A stretch of DNA of 64,000 bases, taken from positions 1-64,000 of the forward strand of contig JAKFYB010000015.1 in the NCBI GenBank assembly GCA_021731085.1, given 5' to 3'. Below are positions 42,803 through 50,498 of this stretch, piece after piece. The notes beneath the pieces are model-generated. The model saw only the letters and a program-made list of their open reading frames with translations, did not search any database and had not been told where the DNA came from. The translations under genes and the position numbers were made by a program. Position 1 is the first letter of the stretch. Each line of letters starts with the position of its first letter. This DNA is from Dehalococcoidia bacterium. GTDB lineage: Bacteria > Chloroflexota > Dehalococcoidia > DSTF01 > JACRBR01.

Positions 42803-43591
42803 CTACGCGAACTCGACGATCTCTTCCGTGACGGTTGCCTGTGCAGAATCACCGTCGTCGTCTTCGACCGCCACGAGGGCGATGTCCGCGAACCGTCCGT
42901 CCTGCTCCGCATCGAGAACGCGCGACTTGATCAGCTCCAGCACCGCCATGAACGAGACGATGATCTCCATCCGGCTCTGGCACTCCAGCATCAGCTCCCG
43001 GAACGAAAGCCGCCGGTGCTCGAGAATGCGGTCTCGGATGTGCGCGACCTTTTCGCGCACCGTGATGCGATGGGGGCGAATGATCGGCTCCGGCGGCGCA
43101 TCCGGCACCCGCGTCAGCGCGTCCTCGACCATCTCGCGCAGCAGGTCGAGCGTGACGCCGTCCAGCCCGAGCGGCGGCGGCATCTCCGGCGGCGGCGCGA
43201 TCCGCGGGTACGAGTGCACGCCCGCCTGCTCGATGCTGCGAAGCTGGCCAGCTGCTTCCTTGAATAGCTTGTATTCACGAAGCTGCCTCGCCAGGTCGTC
43301 CGTCGGATCTTCGTACTCGCTTAGTTCTTCTTCCGGCACCTCAGGACGTGGCAACAGCGCCCGCGACTTCAACAGCAGCAGACGTGCGCCGATGTAGATG
43401 AAGTCGGCCAGCACATCGAGGTTGATGTGGTCCTGAGCGCGGATGAACTCCAGATACTGGTCAGCGACCTGCACCAGCGCGATGTTAGTGATGTCGAGTT
43501 CTTCGCGTTCGATGAGGTGGAGAAGGAGATCGAGGGGGCCCTCGAAGATCGGCAGCGCGAGCTGGAAGCCTTCGGCTTGCTGCGTCGTCAT
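42803..43591 (-). CDS. scpA: Segregation and condensation protein A
   Basis: ScpA is the kleisin of the bacterial SMC complex, which compacts and segregates the chromosome. The 262-residue protein has the kleisin N-terminal FEGPLDLLLHLIEREELDITNI, the SMC-neck-binding FIYIGARLLLLKSRALLP, an acidic linker (EEELSEYEDPTDDL) and a winged-helix C-terminus (RRLSFRELMLECQSRMEIIVSFMAVLELIKSR). ScpB is expected to follow but is not in this region, and SMC is not in the window. Confidence 0.95.
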   Translation of the reverse strand: MTTQQAEGFQLALPIFEGPLDLLLHLIEREELDITNIALVQVADQYLEFIRAQDHINLDVLADFIYIGARLLLLKSRALLPRPEVPEEELSEYEDPTDDLARQLREYKLFKEAAGQLRSIEQAGVHSYPRIAPPPEMPPPLGLDGVTLDLLREMVEDALTRVPDAPPEPIIRPHRITVREKVAHIRDRILEHRRLSFRELMLECQSRMEIIVSFMAVLELIKSRVLDAEQDGRFADIALVAVEDDDGDSAQATVTEEIVEFA

Positions 43592-43631
43592 CGCGTGGAT
43601 GATAGCAGGGTGATCAGATCGGCGCTTGAAA

Positions 43632-44519
43632 TCAGGCGAGCCCGGGATCGGTGAGCAGCCGTGGCTGCCCCGGAGCGAACTCCTCGGCGACCTCTGCTGG
43701 CGCTTCCCCGGCGAGCAGTGCCTTGATCGCGGGCAGCGCTTCCTTCGCGGCGAGAATGCCCGCTTCCAAGCAATCGATCTGGTGCGAGGGCGAGCGCCCG
43801 CGGAAGACGGGCAGCATCGGTCGCAAAATGACCTGCGCTGATCGGCCTTGCTGGAGCGGCGTGGACACCGCGCGAATCGTGAACGGCACACCGGCGAGCG
43901 TCCGCTGAAGGGCGACGCGGTCGAGCACCGACACCGCCCGCACGGCAGCCGTTCGCAGTCGTTCGTTGAGTTGATACGGCCGTGCGATCTGCACGGCAAC
44001 GATGATGTCCGCCCCGAGGTCATGTGCAGCGTCAACCGGCGCGTGATCCCAGAACCCGCCATCGAGCAGGTAGCGGCCCTGGTGCAGCACGGGGCGCGCG
44101 ATAACGGGTATCGCGATGCTCGCTTCGATCGCGTCGATCATCGGGCCGCTCGTGATGGCGACCTGGCGTCGCTCCACCATGTCCGACGCGGTCGCGGCGT
44201 ACGGGATCGGCAGGTCTTCGATGTAGTGACCGGCAAGGTTGCTGTAGAACAGCCGGGCGAGTGGATTGTTGGCGCGCAGCTTCAGCCGGTCGCGGAAGAG
44301 GGCGTAGACCTCACGGTCGGGGCGGGTGCGGATGCCTTCCTCGAGTTCGTGAGGTTCATGGCCCACAGCGATCAGCCCGCCGTACAGCGAACCGATGCTC
44401 GTGCCTGCGATGACGTCCGGCTTGATGCCCTCATCGGCGAGCACGCGCATGACACCGACGTGCGCGGCGCCCCTCGTGCCACCGGCCCCAAGCGCGAGGC
44501 CAAGCTTCAACGTCCTCAT
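43632..44519 (-). CDS. Patatin-like phospholipase (RssA/NTE type)
   Basis: The 295-residue patatin has the GAGGTRGAAHVGVM oxyanion loop, the nucleophile region GTSIGSLYGG and the catalytic Asp in LLDGGFWDHAP. The family hydrolyses phospholipids or thioesters in the cytoplasm or on the inner membrane. It is encoded just upstream of scpA on the same strand. The end has a Pro/Ala-rich extension (GEAPAEVAEEFAPG). The lipid substrate is unknown. Confidence 0.92.
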   Translation of the reverse strand: MRTLKLGLALGAGGTRGAAHVGVMRVLADEGIKPDVIAGTSIGSLYGGLIAVGHEPHELEEGIRTRPDREVYALFRDRLKLRANNPLARLFYSNLAGHYIEDLPIPYAATASDMVERRQVAITSGPMIDAIEASIAIPVIARPVLHQGRYLLDGGFWDHAPVDAAHDLGADIIVAVQIARPYQLNERLRTAAVRAVSVLDRVALQRTLAGVPFTIRAVSTPLQQGRSAQVILRPMLPVFRGRSPSHQIDCLEAGILAAKEALPAIKALLAGEAPAEVAEEFAPGQPRLLTDPGLA

Positions 44520-44752
44520 GTTCCGTGCCCCTCTCGCGGGGTCCCCTCTCGCGATCGTCCCTCGCAGAGAGGGCCGTCGTCTACATAAAGAATCGTGCGC
44601 GGATTGTCGGACATGACAGTAAGCCGCGTCAACGTTTCGGCTTCTGTGCTTGTCAATATCCACCAACTGCACGTCTGGATCGGGTTCAGCGTAGCAAAAC
44701 GAGGCAGATCCACAGCCAAATTCGTATCTGAGAGGGTCGTGCAGCGAACCGC

Positions 44753-44780
44753 TTGACGCTGGGCGCGATCGGCGTATGAT
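44753..44780 (+). promoter_or_regulatory. Promoter of the GYD-domain gene
   Basis: TTGACG at 44753-44758 and TATGAT at 44775-44780 are spaced 16 bp apart, close to consensus. The start site should be near 44787, giving a leader of about 100 nt. Confidence 0.7.
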
Positions 44781-44800
44781 TGCGCCACACCCATCACTCT

Positions 44801-44841
44801 GTGTGATGCCCCTGCCCGCAGCCTCGGCAGGGGCATCACAC
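44801..44841 (+). promoter_or_regulatory. 16-bp perfect hairpin in the 5' leader
   Basis: A 16-bp stem (44801-44816 with 44826-44841) closes a 9-nt loop about 14 nt after the predicted start site. It has no following T-run, so it is unlikely to be an intrinsic terminator. It may protect the message, bind a regulator or be a DNA operator. Confidence 0.75.
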
Positions 44842-44889
44842 GCCCCAAGCCAACAATCGCGCCCCGGCGGGCGCGCCAGGGAGGGACCC

Positions 44890-45249
44890 ATGGCCACCTA
44901 CGTCGTGCTGTACAGATTCACCCCCGAAGGCGCGAAGGACATTCGCGACAGCATCAAGCGCGCCGCCCAGACGCGGCAGGCGAACGCCCGCGTCGGCTTT
45001 AAGATCCAGAGTGTGTACTGGCTGCAGGGTGACTACGACATGGTCGCCATCGTCGATGCGCCTTCCGAAGAAGCGATGATGGGCGCGATGCTCAACGTCG
45101 TCGGTGCCGGCAATGTCACCAGCACCACCATGCGCGCCTTCGACTCCACAGAAATGTCGCGCATCCTCGCCCAGACCGTCGGCCTCAACGAAAACGACGA
45201 TCGCACGACGTCGAAGCCGGTGAAGAAGACGGCGACCAAGAAGCGATAG
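44890..45249 (+). CDS. GYD domain-containing protein
   Basis: The 119-residue protein MATYVVLYRFTPEGAKDI has the GYD-domain pattern: an opening strand, VGFKIQSVYWLQGDYDMVAIVDAP with the name-giving GDYD, then a helix and VTSTTMRAF. It ends in a Lys/Thr-rich tail (KKTATKKR). These ferredoxin-like proteins occur widely, and no function is known. Expression is probably high, given the near-consensus promoter and the stable leader hairpin. GAGGGACCC lies ahead of the ATG. Confidence 0.85.
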   Translation: MATYVVLYRFTPEGAKDIRDSIKRAAQTRQANARVGFKIQSVYWLQGDYDMVAIVDAPSEEAMMGAMLNVVGAGNVTSTTMRAFDSTEMSRILAQTVGLNENDDRTTSKPVKKTATKKR

Positions 45250-45312
45250 CGTGGGCGCCGCCTGCATCTGTCGCCGAACCGGCGCGGGCGAAGCAAACTC
45301 AGTGTCGAGCCC

Positions 45313-46059
45313 TTATGCACCGGTTGACGACTGCCCAGCGTCCGGCGGCGCCATCTCCGGTGGTATCAGGTTGTTGCCCTCGCGTCGCCAGCCAGGCGGG
45401 AGTTTCTTCGCGACGAACGACGTGCGCGCGATCGGCGGGTAGAGCCAGGGACGCAAATGCGCAGGCTCGGCGATGTCGAAGCCGCTGCGTTCCGCCAGCG
45501 CCAGCCACGACTTGTCGGAGGAGATGCGAGGGGCATCGCTGTAGGCGCGCAGCCAGAACCGCTGCCACCACGACCAGCGTCCGTCGGCCGGTGCGAGATC
45601 CCACGCGAGGCACATCGCGCCCGGCTTGAGGACGCGGCTGATCTCGCGGAGGGCGGACTGCGCGCTGCGGACATCGAGAAAGCGGAGCATGTCGCTGCAG
45701 AACGCGACGTCGAAAGCGCCATCGGCGAACGGCAGCGACTGCGGGTCGGCGACGACGGCGGCCAGCGGGCGTCCCGCGTCGGTGAACGCGCGCTGCGAGC
45801 GTCGCCCGAGATCGGCGAGCGGTTCGACACCGAGAGCGTTGTACTCGCGGAACTTGATCTGCTGGTCGAAAAGCAGCAGCCGGCTGCCCATCGCCGACCC
45901 TACTTCGAGCACACGCCAGTCTGCCTGGACGAGCATCTCCTCGGCGACGTTGTACGCGCCCGTGTTCGAGAGCAGTTGGCCGGGCAACGAGAGCAGGCGC
46001 CGGCGCCACCATGAGCCTGCAAGCTGGCGGCGGCGGGTCTGGAGTTGTTCGGGGGTCAT
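45313..46059 (-). CDS. SAM-dependent methyltransferase, class I
   Basis: The 248-residue enzyme has motif I VLEVGSAMGSRLLLFD, the acidic end of strand 2 at GVEPLADL, motif II VADPQSLPFADGAFDVAFCSDMLRF and motif III LREISRVLKPGAMCLAWD, the set of UbiE/BioC-like small-molecule or lipid methyltransferases. The N-terminal part is basic and Trp-rich (SWWRRRLLSLPGQLL). The substrate is not evident. It diverges from the aldo/keto reductase. Confidence 0.88.
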   Translation of the reverse strand: MTPEQLQTRRRQLAGSWWRRRLLSLPGQLLSNTGAYNVAEEMLVQADWRVLEVGSAMGSRLLLFDQQIKFREYNALGVEPLADLGRRSQRAFTDAGRPLAAVVADPQSLPFADGAFDVAFCSDMLRFLDVRSAQSALREISRVLKPGAMCLAWDLAPADGRWSWWQRFWLRAYSDAPRISSDKSWLALAERSGFDIAEPAHLRPWLYPPIARTSFVAKKLPPGWRREGNNLIPPEMAPPDAGQSSTGA

Positions 46060-46168
46060 CGGAAGTAAATGTAGATGGCGCGAGTCACAACCGATAGCTG
46101 CGTGGCACCACGACGGAACGTAAGCCGACGCGCTGCTACAATCGCACCTCACCAAAGGAGCACTAGGT

Positions 46169-47116
46169 ATGGAATACAGGAATCTCGGGAAGTCGGGGCT
46201 GATGGTCTCGGCGGTGGGGCTGGGGTGCAACAACTTCGGCATGCGGATCGATGCGGCGCAGACGAAGGCCGTCGTCGATAAGGCCGTCGAGCTTGGGATC
46301 AATTTCTTCGACACCGCGGACGTCTACGGCGGGCGCGGGAAGTCGGAGGAGTTCCTGGGCCAGGCGATCAAGGAGCACCGGCGCAACATCGTGCTGGCGA
46401 CGAAGTTTCGCTCGCCGATGGGCGAGGGGCCGCTGTGGGGCGGCGGCTCGCGGAAGTACATCTTCGATGCGGTCGACGCCTCGCTGAAGCGGCTGGGCAC
46501 GGACTACATCGACCTGTACCAGATGCACGCGCCCGATCCCGTGACGCCGATCGAGGAGACGATGCGCGCGCTCGACGACGTCGTGAAGTCGGGACGCGTG
46601 CGGTACATCGGCAACAGCAACTACACCGGCTGGATGGTCGTCGAGTCGCAGTGGGTCGCCAAGAGCGAGCGCCTGACGCCATTCATCAGCGCGCAGAACC
46701 AGTACAACCTGCTCGACCGGCGCATCGAGCGCGACCTGGGGCAGGTCGCAGAGAAGTACGGTGTCGGCGTGCTGCCGTACTTCCCTCTCGCGAACGGCTT
46801 TCTCACCGGCAAGTACCGCCCGGGCGAGGCGCCTCCGGAGGGCACACGCATCGCTGCGATGGGCCAGCGCGCGGAGGGCGTGCTGACGGACAAGAACTTC
46901 GAAGTGCTGACAGCGCTCGAGGACTTCGCGCAGCAGCGCGGCCACACGATGCTCGACCTCGCCATCGGCTGGCTGGCGAGCCATTCGTGGGTGTCGAGCG
47001 TGATCGCCGGCGCGACGAAGCCTGAGCAGCTCGAACAGAATGCGCGCGCGGGCGAGTGGAAGCTGACGCCGGAAGAGATGGCGGAGGTCGGGCGGATTAC
47101 GCGACGGCCTGAGTAA
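46169..47116 (+). CDS. Aldo/keto reductase
   Basis: The 315-residue NADPH-dependent oxidoreductase has the tetrad Asp48 (FFDTADVYG), Tyr53, Lys79 (VLATKF) and a His in DLYQMHAPDP. The late IAGATKPEQLEQN forms part of the cofactor site. It is closest to the AKR11/12-type, YhdN/YajO-like group (LGKSGLMVSAVGLGCNNFG). The gene is first of a plus-strand run with DinB-like and hydrolase genes; AAGGAG lies ahead of the ATG. Confidence 0.93.
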   Translation: MEYRNLGKSGLMVSAVGLGCNNFGMRIDAAQTKAVVDKAVELGINFFDTADVYGGRGKSEEFLGQAIKEHRRNIVLATKFRSPMGEGPLWGGGSRKYIFDAVDASLKRLGTDYIDLYQMHAPDPVTPIEETMRALDDVVKSGRVRYIGNSNYTGWMVVESQWVAKSERLTPFISAQNQYNLLDRRIERDLGQVAEKYGVGVLPYFPLANGFLTGKYRPGEAPPEGTRIAAMGQRAEGVLTDKNFEVLTALEDFAQQRGHTMLDLAIGWLASHSWVSSVIAGATKPEQLEQNARAGEWKLTPEEMAEVGRITRRPE

Positions 47117-47143
47117 GTGTGTCAGTAACCCAGGAGCAAGACA

Positions 47144-47596
47144 GTGGCTGAGAATCGAGACTCGTTGCTCGCGATGTTCCGGGAAACGCGAGCGGACTTC
47201 CTCGCTGCCGTCGCGGGCTTGCCGGAAGAGAAGATGGTCGAGCGGTCGCTCGAGGGGTGGTCGTTGGCGGACCACATGAACCACGTCGCCGTCTGGGACG
47301 AACTGCGTGCGGCCGACGTCGAGCGCATCTCGGCCGGTTTCGCGTCTGCGTGGAAATTGTCGAGCGAGCAGGACGACGTGTACAACGAGCTGACGTACGC
47401 CAAGAGAAAAGATTTCTCGCTGGCGCAGGTGCGGTGGGAGTTCGAGACATCGCGGCGGAAGCTGCTCGACGCGATCGCGTCGGCGACGGAAATGGGGATG
47501 GATGCGTCGCGCTACGGCGAGCCGGGGTTGGTGAGCCGGCACGAGGTTGAGCACGCGGGGTGGATCCGGGCGTGGCGTTTGAAGGCAGGGCTCTGA
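47144..47596 (+). CDS. DinB-like four-helix protein
   Basis: The 150-residue protein from GTG 47144 has the DinB/mycothiol-dependent pattern: an opening helix MFRETRADFLAAVAGL, then GWSLADHMNHVAVWDE with metal-binding His candidates, and a third His in RHEVEHAGWIRAW. Three His residues in these places are the usual nickel/zinc site. The family covers thiol-dependent isomerases and transferases. AGGAG precedes the start. The thiol and substrate are unknown. Confidence 0.8.
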   Translation: MAENRDSLLAMFRETRADFLAAVAGLPEEKMVERSLEGWSLADHMNHVAVWDELRAADVERISAGFASAWKLSSEQDDVYNELTYAKRKDFSLAQVRWEFETSRRKLLDAIASATEMGMDASRYGEPGLVSRHEVEHAGWIRAWRLKAGL

Positions 47597-47621
47597 CACA
47601 CGCCTACTTGTGAGGGCGGGC

Positions 47622-48418
47622 ATGGAACACGTACGGATCGAGGGCCTCGATATCGCGTTCGACCGTTACGGCGCGGGCCCTGTGCTCTTGCTACTTCACG
47701 GCTTCATCGCCGACAGTCGGATCTTCCATCGACAACTGATTGACCTTGCGGAGGACTTCGAGGTCATTGCGCTGGACCTGCCGGCTGCGGCCAGTCGGAC
47801 GATCCGCCGGATTCGTTCCACATGGCAGACTTCGCGCGCTGCCTCGCCGGGTTTCTCGACGCCATCAGCATTGAGCAGGCGCACGTTCTCGGACAGTCGT
47901 GGGGCGGCGTGCTGGCCCAGGAGTTCTATCGGCTGTTCCCGGAGTGCGTGGAGTCGCTAATCCTCGTCGACACGTATGCCGGCTGGACGGGATCGTTTGG
48001 AGTGGAAATCGTGCTGGCGCGGCTCGAGTCCTGTCTTCAGCAGTCGCGATTGTCTGCTGAAGAGTGGATTCCCGACTGGATGCCCGACCTGTTTGCCGAT
48101 GATGCTCCGCCCGCCCTGCGTGACGAGATGATCGGCATCATGTCGGACTTTCACGCCGGTGGGTTTCGGACGATGACACGCGCGCTGGCCGAGGTCGAGA
48201 AACGGGATCTCCTGCCGAACATTCGCGTGCCCACGCTGCTCATCTGGGGCAAAAGCGATCAACGCTCGCCGGTGCACGTTGTCGCGCAACCGATTGCGGC
48301 CGCGATCCCTGGTGCGAACCTCACCGTGATCCCCGGGGCGGGACACATGAGCGTGCTCGAGCAGCCGGCGCTGGTGAACGCCGCGGTACGCTCGTTCCTG
48401 CAGGAACTACATGACTGA
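47622..48418 (+). pseudogene. Alpha/beta hydrolase, interrupted by a single-base frameshift
   Basis: Two frames together make one hydrolase. Frame 1 from ATG 47622 gives MEHVRIEGLDIAFDRYG, the oxyanion segment LLLLHGFIAD and VIALDLP. Near 47783 it slips, and the next frame continues AGFLDAISIEQAHVLGQSWGGVLAQEF (nucleophile Ser), LLIWGKSDQRSP (Asp) and IPGAGHMSVLEQP (His). Adding one G in the CCGG at 47781-47784 restores LPGCGQSDDPPDS, exactly the family sequence. It is either a recent pseudogene or a sequencing or assembly error. The 3' end overlaps the next methyltransferase gene by 8 bp. Confidence 0.85.
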
Positions 48419-49064
48419 CGACACAAAACTCGACTGGGAAGCGTGGCACCGGCCGTACGACGAGCCGGGGTCGAACCTGGCGCGCCGGCTGGCTGTTGTG
48501 CAGCAGCGTTTGCTCGAGGCGATCGACGCGCTCGACTCCCACGACAGGCCGATACGACTGGTGAGCATGTGCGCGGGGCAGGGGCGCGATGTGATCCCGG
48601 TGCTGGCAGAGCATGCGCGCGGCCGCGAGGTGGAGGCGCTGCTGGTCGAGCTTGATCCCCGGAACGCTGCGGCGGCGGAGGCTGGCGTCCGGGCGGCAAA
48701 GCTTTCGAAGGCGAAGGTGCTGTGCGGCGATGCGGCGCTTACGGACAGCTACATGGGCGCGGCGCCGGCGGAGATCGTGCTGGCGTGCGGGATCTTCGGG
48801 AACATCACGCCGGAACACATCAAGCGCACCGTCGAGCATCTGCCGATGTTCTGCGCCCCCAACGCGACGGTGCTCTGGACGCGCGGGCGCTGGAAGGACA
48901 ACGATCCCACGGCCGACATCCGCCGCTGGTTCGACGACGCCGGCTTCGAGGAGCTCTCGTTCGATGCGCCGGACGACACGCCGTACAGCGTCGGCGCGAA
49001 CCGCTACGCCGGCCCGCCGCGCGCGCTTGAGGGCGGGATCACGTTGTTCGAGTTCTTCCGCTGA
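48411..49064 (+). CDS. SAM-dependent methyltransferase-like protein
   Basis: The 217-residue class I methyltransferase-like protein has motif I LVSMCAGQGRDVIPVL, an acidic strand-2 end (ALLVELDPRNAAAA), GDAALTDSYMG and a strand-4 segment IVLACGIFGNITPEHIK. The substrate is unknown. It follows the frameshifted hydrolase with an 8-bp overlap and precedes the GNAT gene by 14 bp, so these three genes are likely one unit. Confidence 0.8.
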   Translation: MTDDTKLDWEAWHRPYDEPGSNLARRLAVVQQRLLEAIDALDSHDRPIRLVSMCAGQGRDVIPVLAEHARGREVEALLVELDPRNAAAAEAGVRAAKLSKAKVLCGDAALTDSYMGAAPAEIVLACGIFGNITPEHIKRTVEHLPMFCAPNATVLWTRGRWKDNDPTADIRRWFDDAGFEELSFDAPDDTPYSVGANRYAGPPRALEGGITLFEFFR

Positions 49065-49078
49065 CGTACGGTGCCGTC

Positions 49079-49579
49079 GTGACTGACACGACCATCCGGC
49101 CCGCGACGATCGACGACCTGCCGCGCATCGTCGAGATCTACAACCACTACATCGTCCACACGCCGATCACGTTCGACCTGGAGCCGCACACCGTCAACGA
49201 GCGGCGGCCGTGGTTTGAGCAGTTCGCCGAGACGCGGCGGCACCGCCTGCTCGTGGCCGTCGGTGGCGGCGCAACTGTGGGCTATGCGGGCACGCACCAG
49301 TTCCGCACGAAGGCCGCGTACGACTCGACGGTCGAGACCAGCATCTACTGTGCGCACGATGCTGTCGGCAAGGGCATCGGGACGGCGCTGTACACCGCGC
49401 TGTTCGAGGCGATCAAGGGCGAGGACATCCACATGCTCGTCGCGGGCATCACGCTGCCGAACGAGGGCTCGATCGCGCTCCACGAACGGTTCGCGTTCCG
49501 GGCGACGGGCGTGTTCCATGCCGTCGGGCGGAAGTTCGGGGAGTACTGGGACGTCGGCTGGTATGAGCGCGAGCTGTGA
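49079..49579 (+). CDS. GNAT acetyltransferase, phosphinothricin/methionine-sulfoximine-like
   Basis: The 166-residue protein opens TIRPATIDDLPRIVEIYNHYIVHTPITFDLEP, typical for the Pat/MddA group. The acetyl-CoA site is GKGIGTAL and the end has the characteristic EYWDVGWYEREL. Such enzymes acetylate glutamate analogues or amino acids. The start is GTG 49079. No resistance context is visible, so a housekeeping acetylation of amino-acid-like compounds is likely. Confidence 0.9.
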   Translation: MTDTTIRPATIDDLPRIVEIYNHYIVHTPITFDLEPHTVNERRPWFEQFAETRRHRLLVAVGGGATVGYAGTHQFRTKAAYDSTVETSIYCAHDAVGKGIGTALYTALFEAIKGEDIHMLVAGITLPNEGSIALHERFAFRATGVFHAVGRKFGEYWDVGWYEREL

Positions 49580-49588
49580 TCGTCGGGC

Positions 49589-49831
49589 TCAGCTCTTTGG
49601 GTCGTGTTTGCCGGACATGTAGTCGCGGAAGTTTTGGATGTGCCATCTAACCTTGTCGCCGCGTTCCTCCGACGGAATTCTCCATATCCGGTAGGCACTC
49701 GCACACAATCCGAAACCTGCAGCACCGACACAAAACACAATCCAGATCCAGATCCGGTCGCTCTTAAGGCTGAAGTACATCACGACTAGACCCAGAATGG
49801 AGAGGCTAAGGGCCGGTACGTACTTCGTCAC
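49589..49831 (-). CDS. Small two-helix membrane protein
   Basis: The 80-residue product from GTG 49831 has two hydrophobic segments (LSLSILGLVVMYFSL and IWIWIVFCVGAAGFGL) and a charged C-terminal tail (RIPSEERGDKVRWHIQ). Its GTG overlaps the TGA of the upstream frameshifted membrane gene, a typical coupling. Function is unknown. Confidence 0.6.
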   Translation of the reverse strand: MTKYVPALSLSILGLVVMYFSLKSDRIWIWIVFCVGAAGFGLCASAYRIWRIPSEERGDKVRWHIQNFRDYMSGKHDPKS

Positions 49832-50072
49832 AGCAGGTAGTCCACCAATGCCCACACAAAGCAGACGGTTGCCCCCACCGCACCAATCCCAAGGACCGCC
49901 GTGAACCACAAGCGATCGCGGTCAAGCTCCTCCTCGGTCCGCGACACATTGCCGGTCGATAGGATCCAGTCGTAGTACCTCCACAAGAATCGCCTGAAGA
50001 TGAAGAGTAACGCCAGACCGCAGCCATCGCCGCGAACCACAGCACTGGAGTCAGCGGCGTGTCATCACTCAC
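49828..50072 (-). pseudogene. Small membrane protein interrupted by a single-base frameshift
   Basis: From GTG 50072 the frame reads MSDDTPLTPVLWFAAMAA, then becomes low-quality sequence. One base away, the other frame gives GLALLFIFRRFLWRYYDWIL and, after NVSRTEEELDRDRLWF, a second membrane segment ending ALVDYLL at 49828. Inserting one base near 50015-50025 gives one 81-residue two-helix protein. As in 47622-48418, one base is missing beside a G run, so a read or assembly error is possible. The gene overlaps yjbQ by 8 bp. Confidence 0.6.
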
Positions 50073-50481
50073 CTAACACCGCCACATCGACCTGGCGCGT
50101 GCGCGGTTCGTACATCTCGACGAGGTAGACGTGTTGCCATGTGCCGAGGTCGAGGCGGCCTTTGCGCACGGGCAGCCATGTCGACTCGCCAAACAGCATC
50201 GCCGTCGCGAGATGGGCGACGGCGTTCTCGGGGCCTTCTTCGATGTGGCGATAGCGCCGCTCGACGGGGAACGTGGCGTAGACGGCGTCCTTCATGTCTT
50301 CGTGCAGGCGGGTGTCCGGTTCGTTGCAGGTGATCGCGGCCGTCGTGTGGCGGCTGCGCACGAGCGCGATGCCCTCGGTGAAGGCGGCGCGCTGGACGGC
50401 GGCGTCGATGTCGCGCGTGATCTCGGCGAAGTGGCCAATGCCGTTGGTGCGAACGGTGATCTGTTCGAGCGCGACGATCAT
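50065..50481 (-). CDS. YjbQ family protein (UPF0047)
   Basis: The 138-residue protein contains the family features ALVRSRHTTAAITCNEPD, HLATAMLFGESTWLPVRKGRLDLGTWQHVYLVEMYEPR (read in parts) with conserved His, Glu and Asp residues. YjbQ proteins show weak thiamine-phosphate synthase activity in vitro and are otherwise uncharacterised. The length is normal. It lies between recG and the small membrane genes. Confidence 0.94.
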   Translation of the reverse strand: MIVALEQITVRTNGIGHFAEITRDIDAAVQRAAFTEGIALVRSRHTTAAITCNEPDTRLHEDMKDAVYATFPVERRYRHIEEGPENAVAHLATAMLFGESTWLPVRKGRLDLGTWQHVYLVEMYEPRTRQVDVAVLGE

Positions 50482-50498
50482 GGTGGGGACAGAATAGA

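Larger units (their letters stand above)
44520..44889. other. Divergent intergenic region with leader of the GYD gene
   Basis: No gene is visible in 370 bp. The left part should carry the patatin promoter. The right part has a clear plus-strand promoter at 44753-44780 and a very stable hairpin at 44801-44841, ahead of the GYD gene. Confidence 0.6.
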
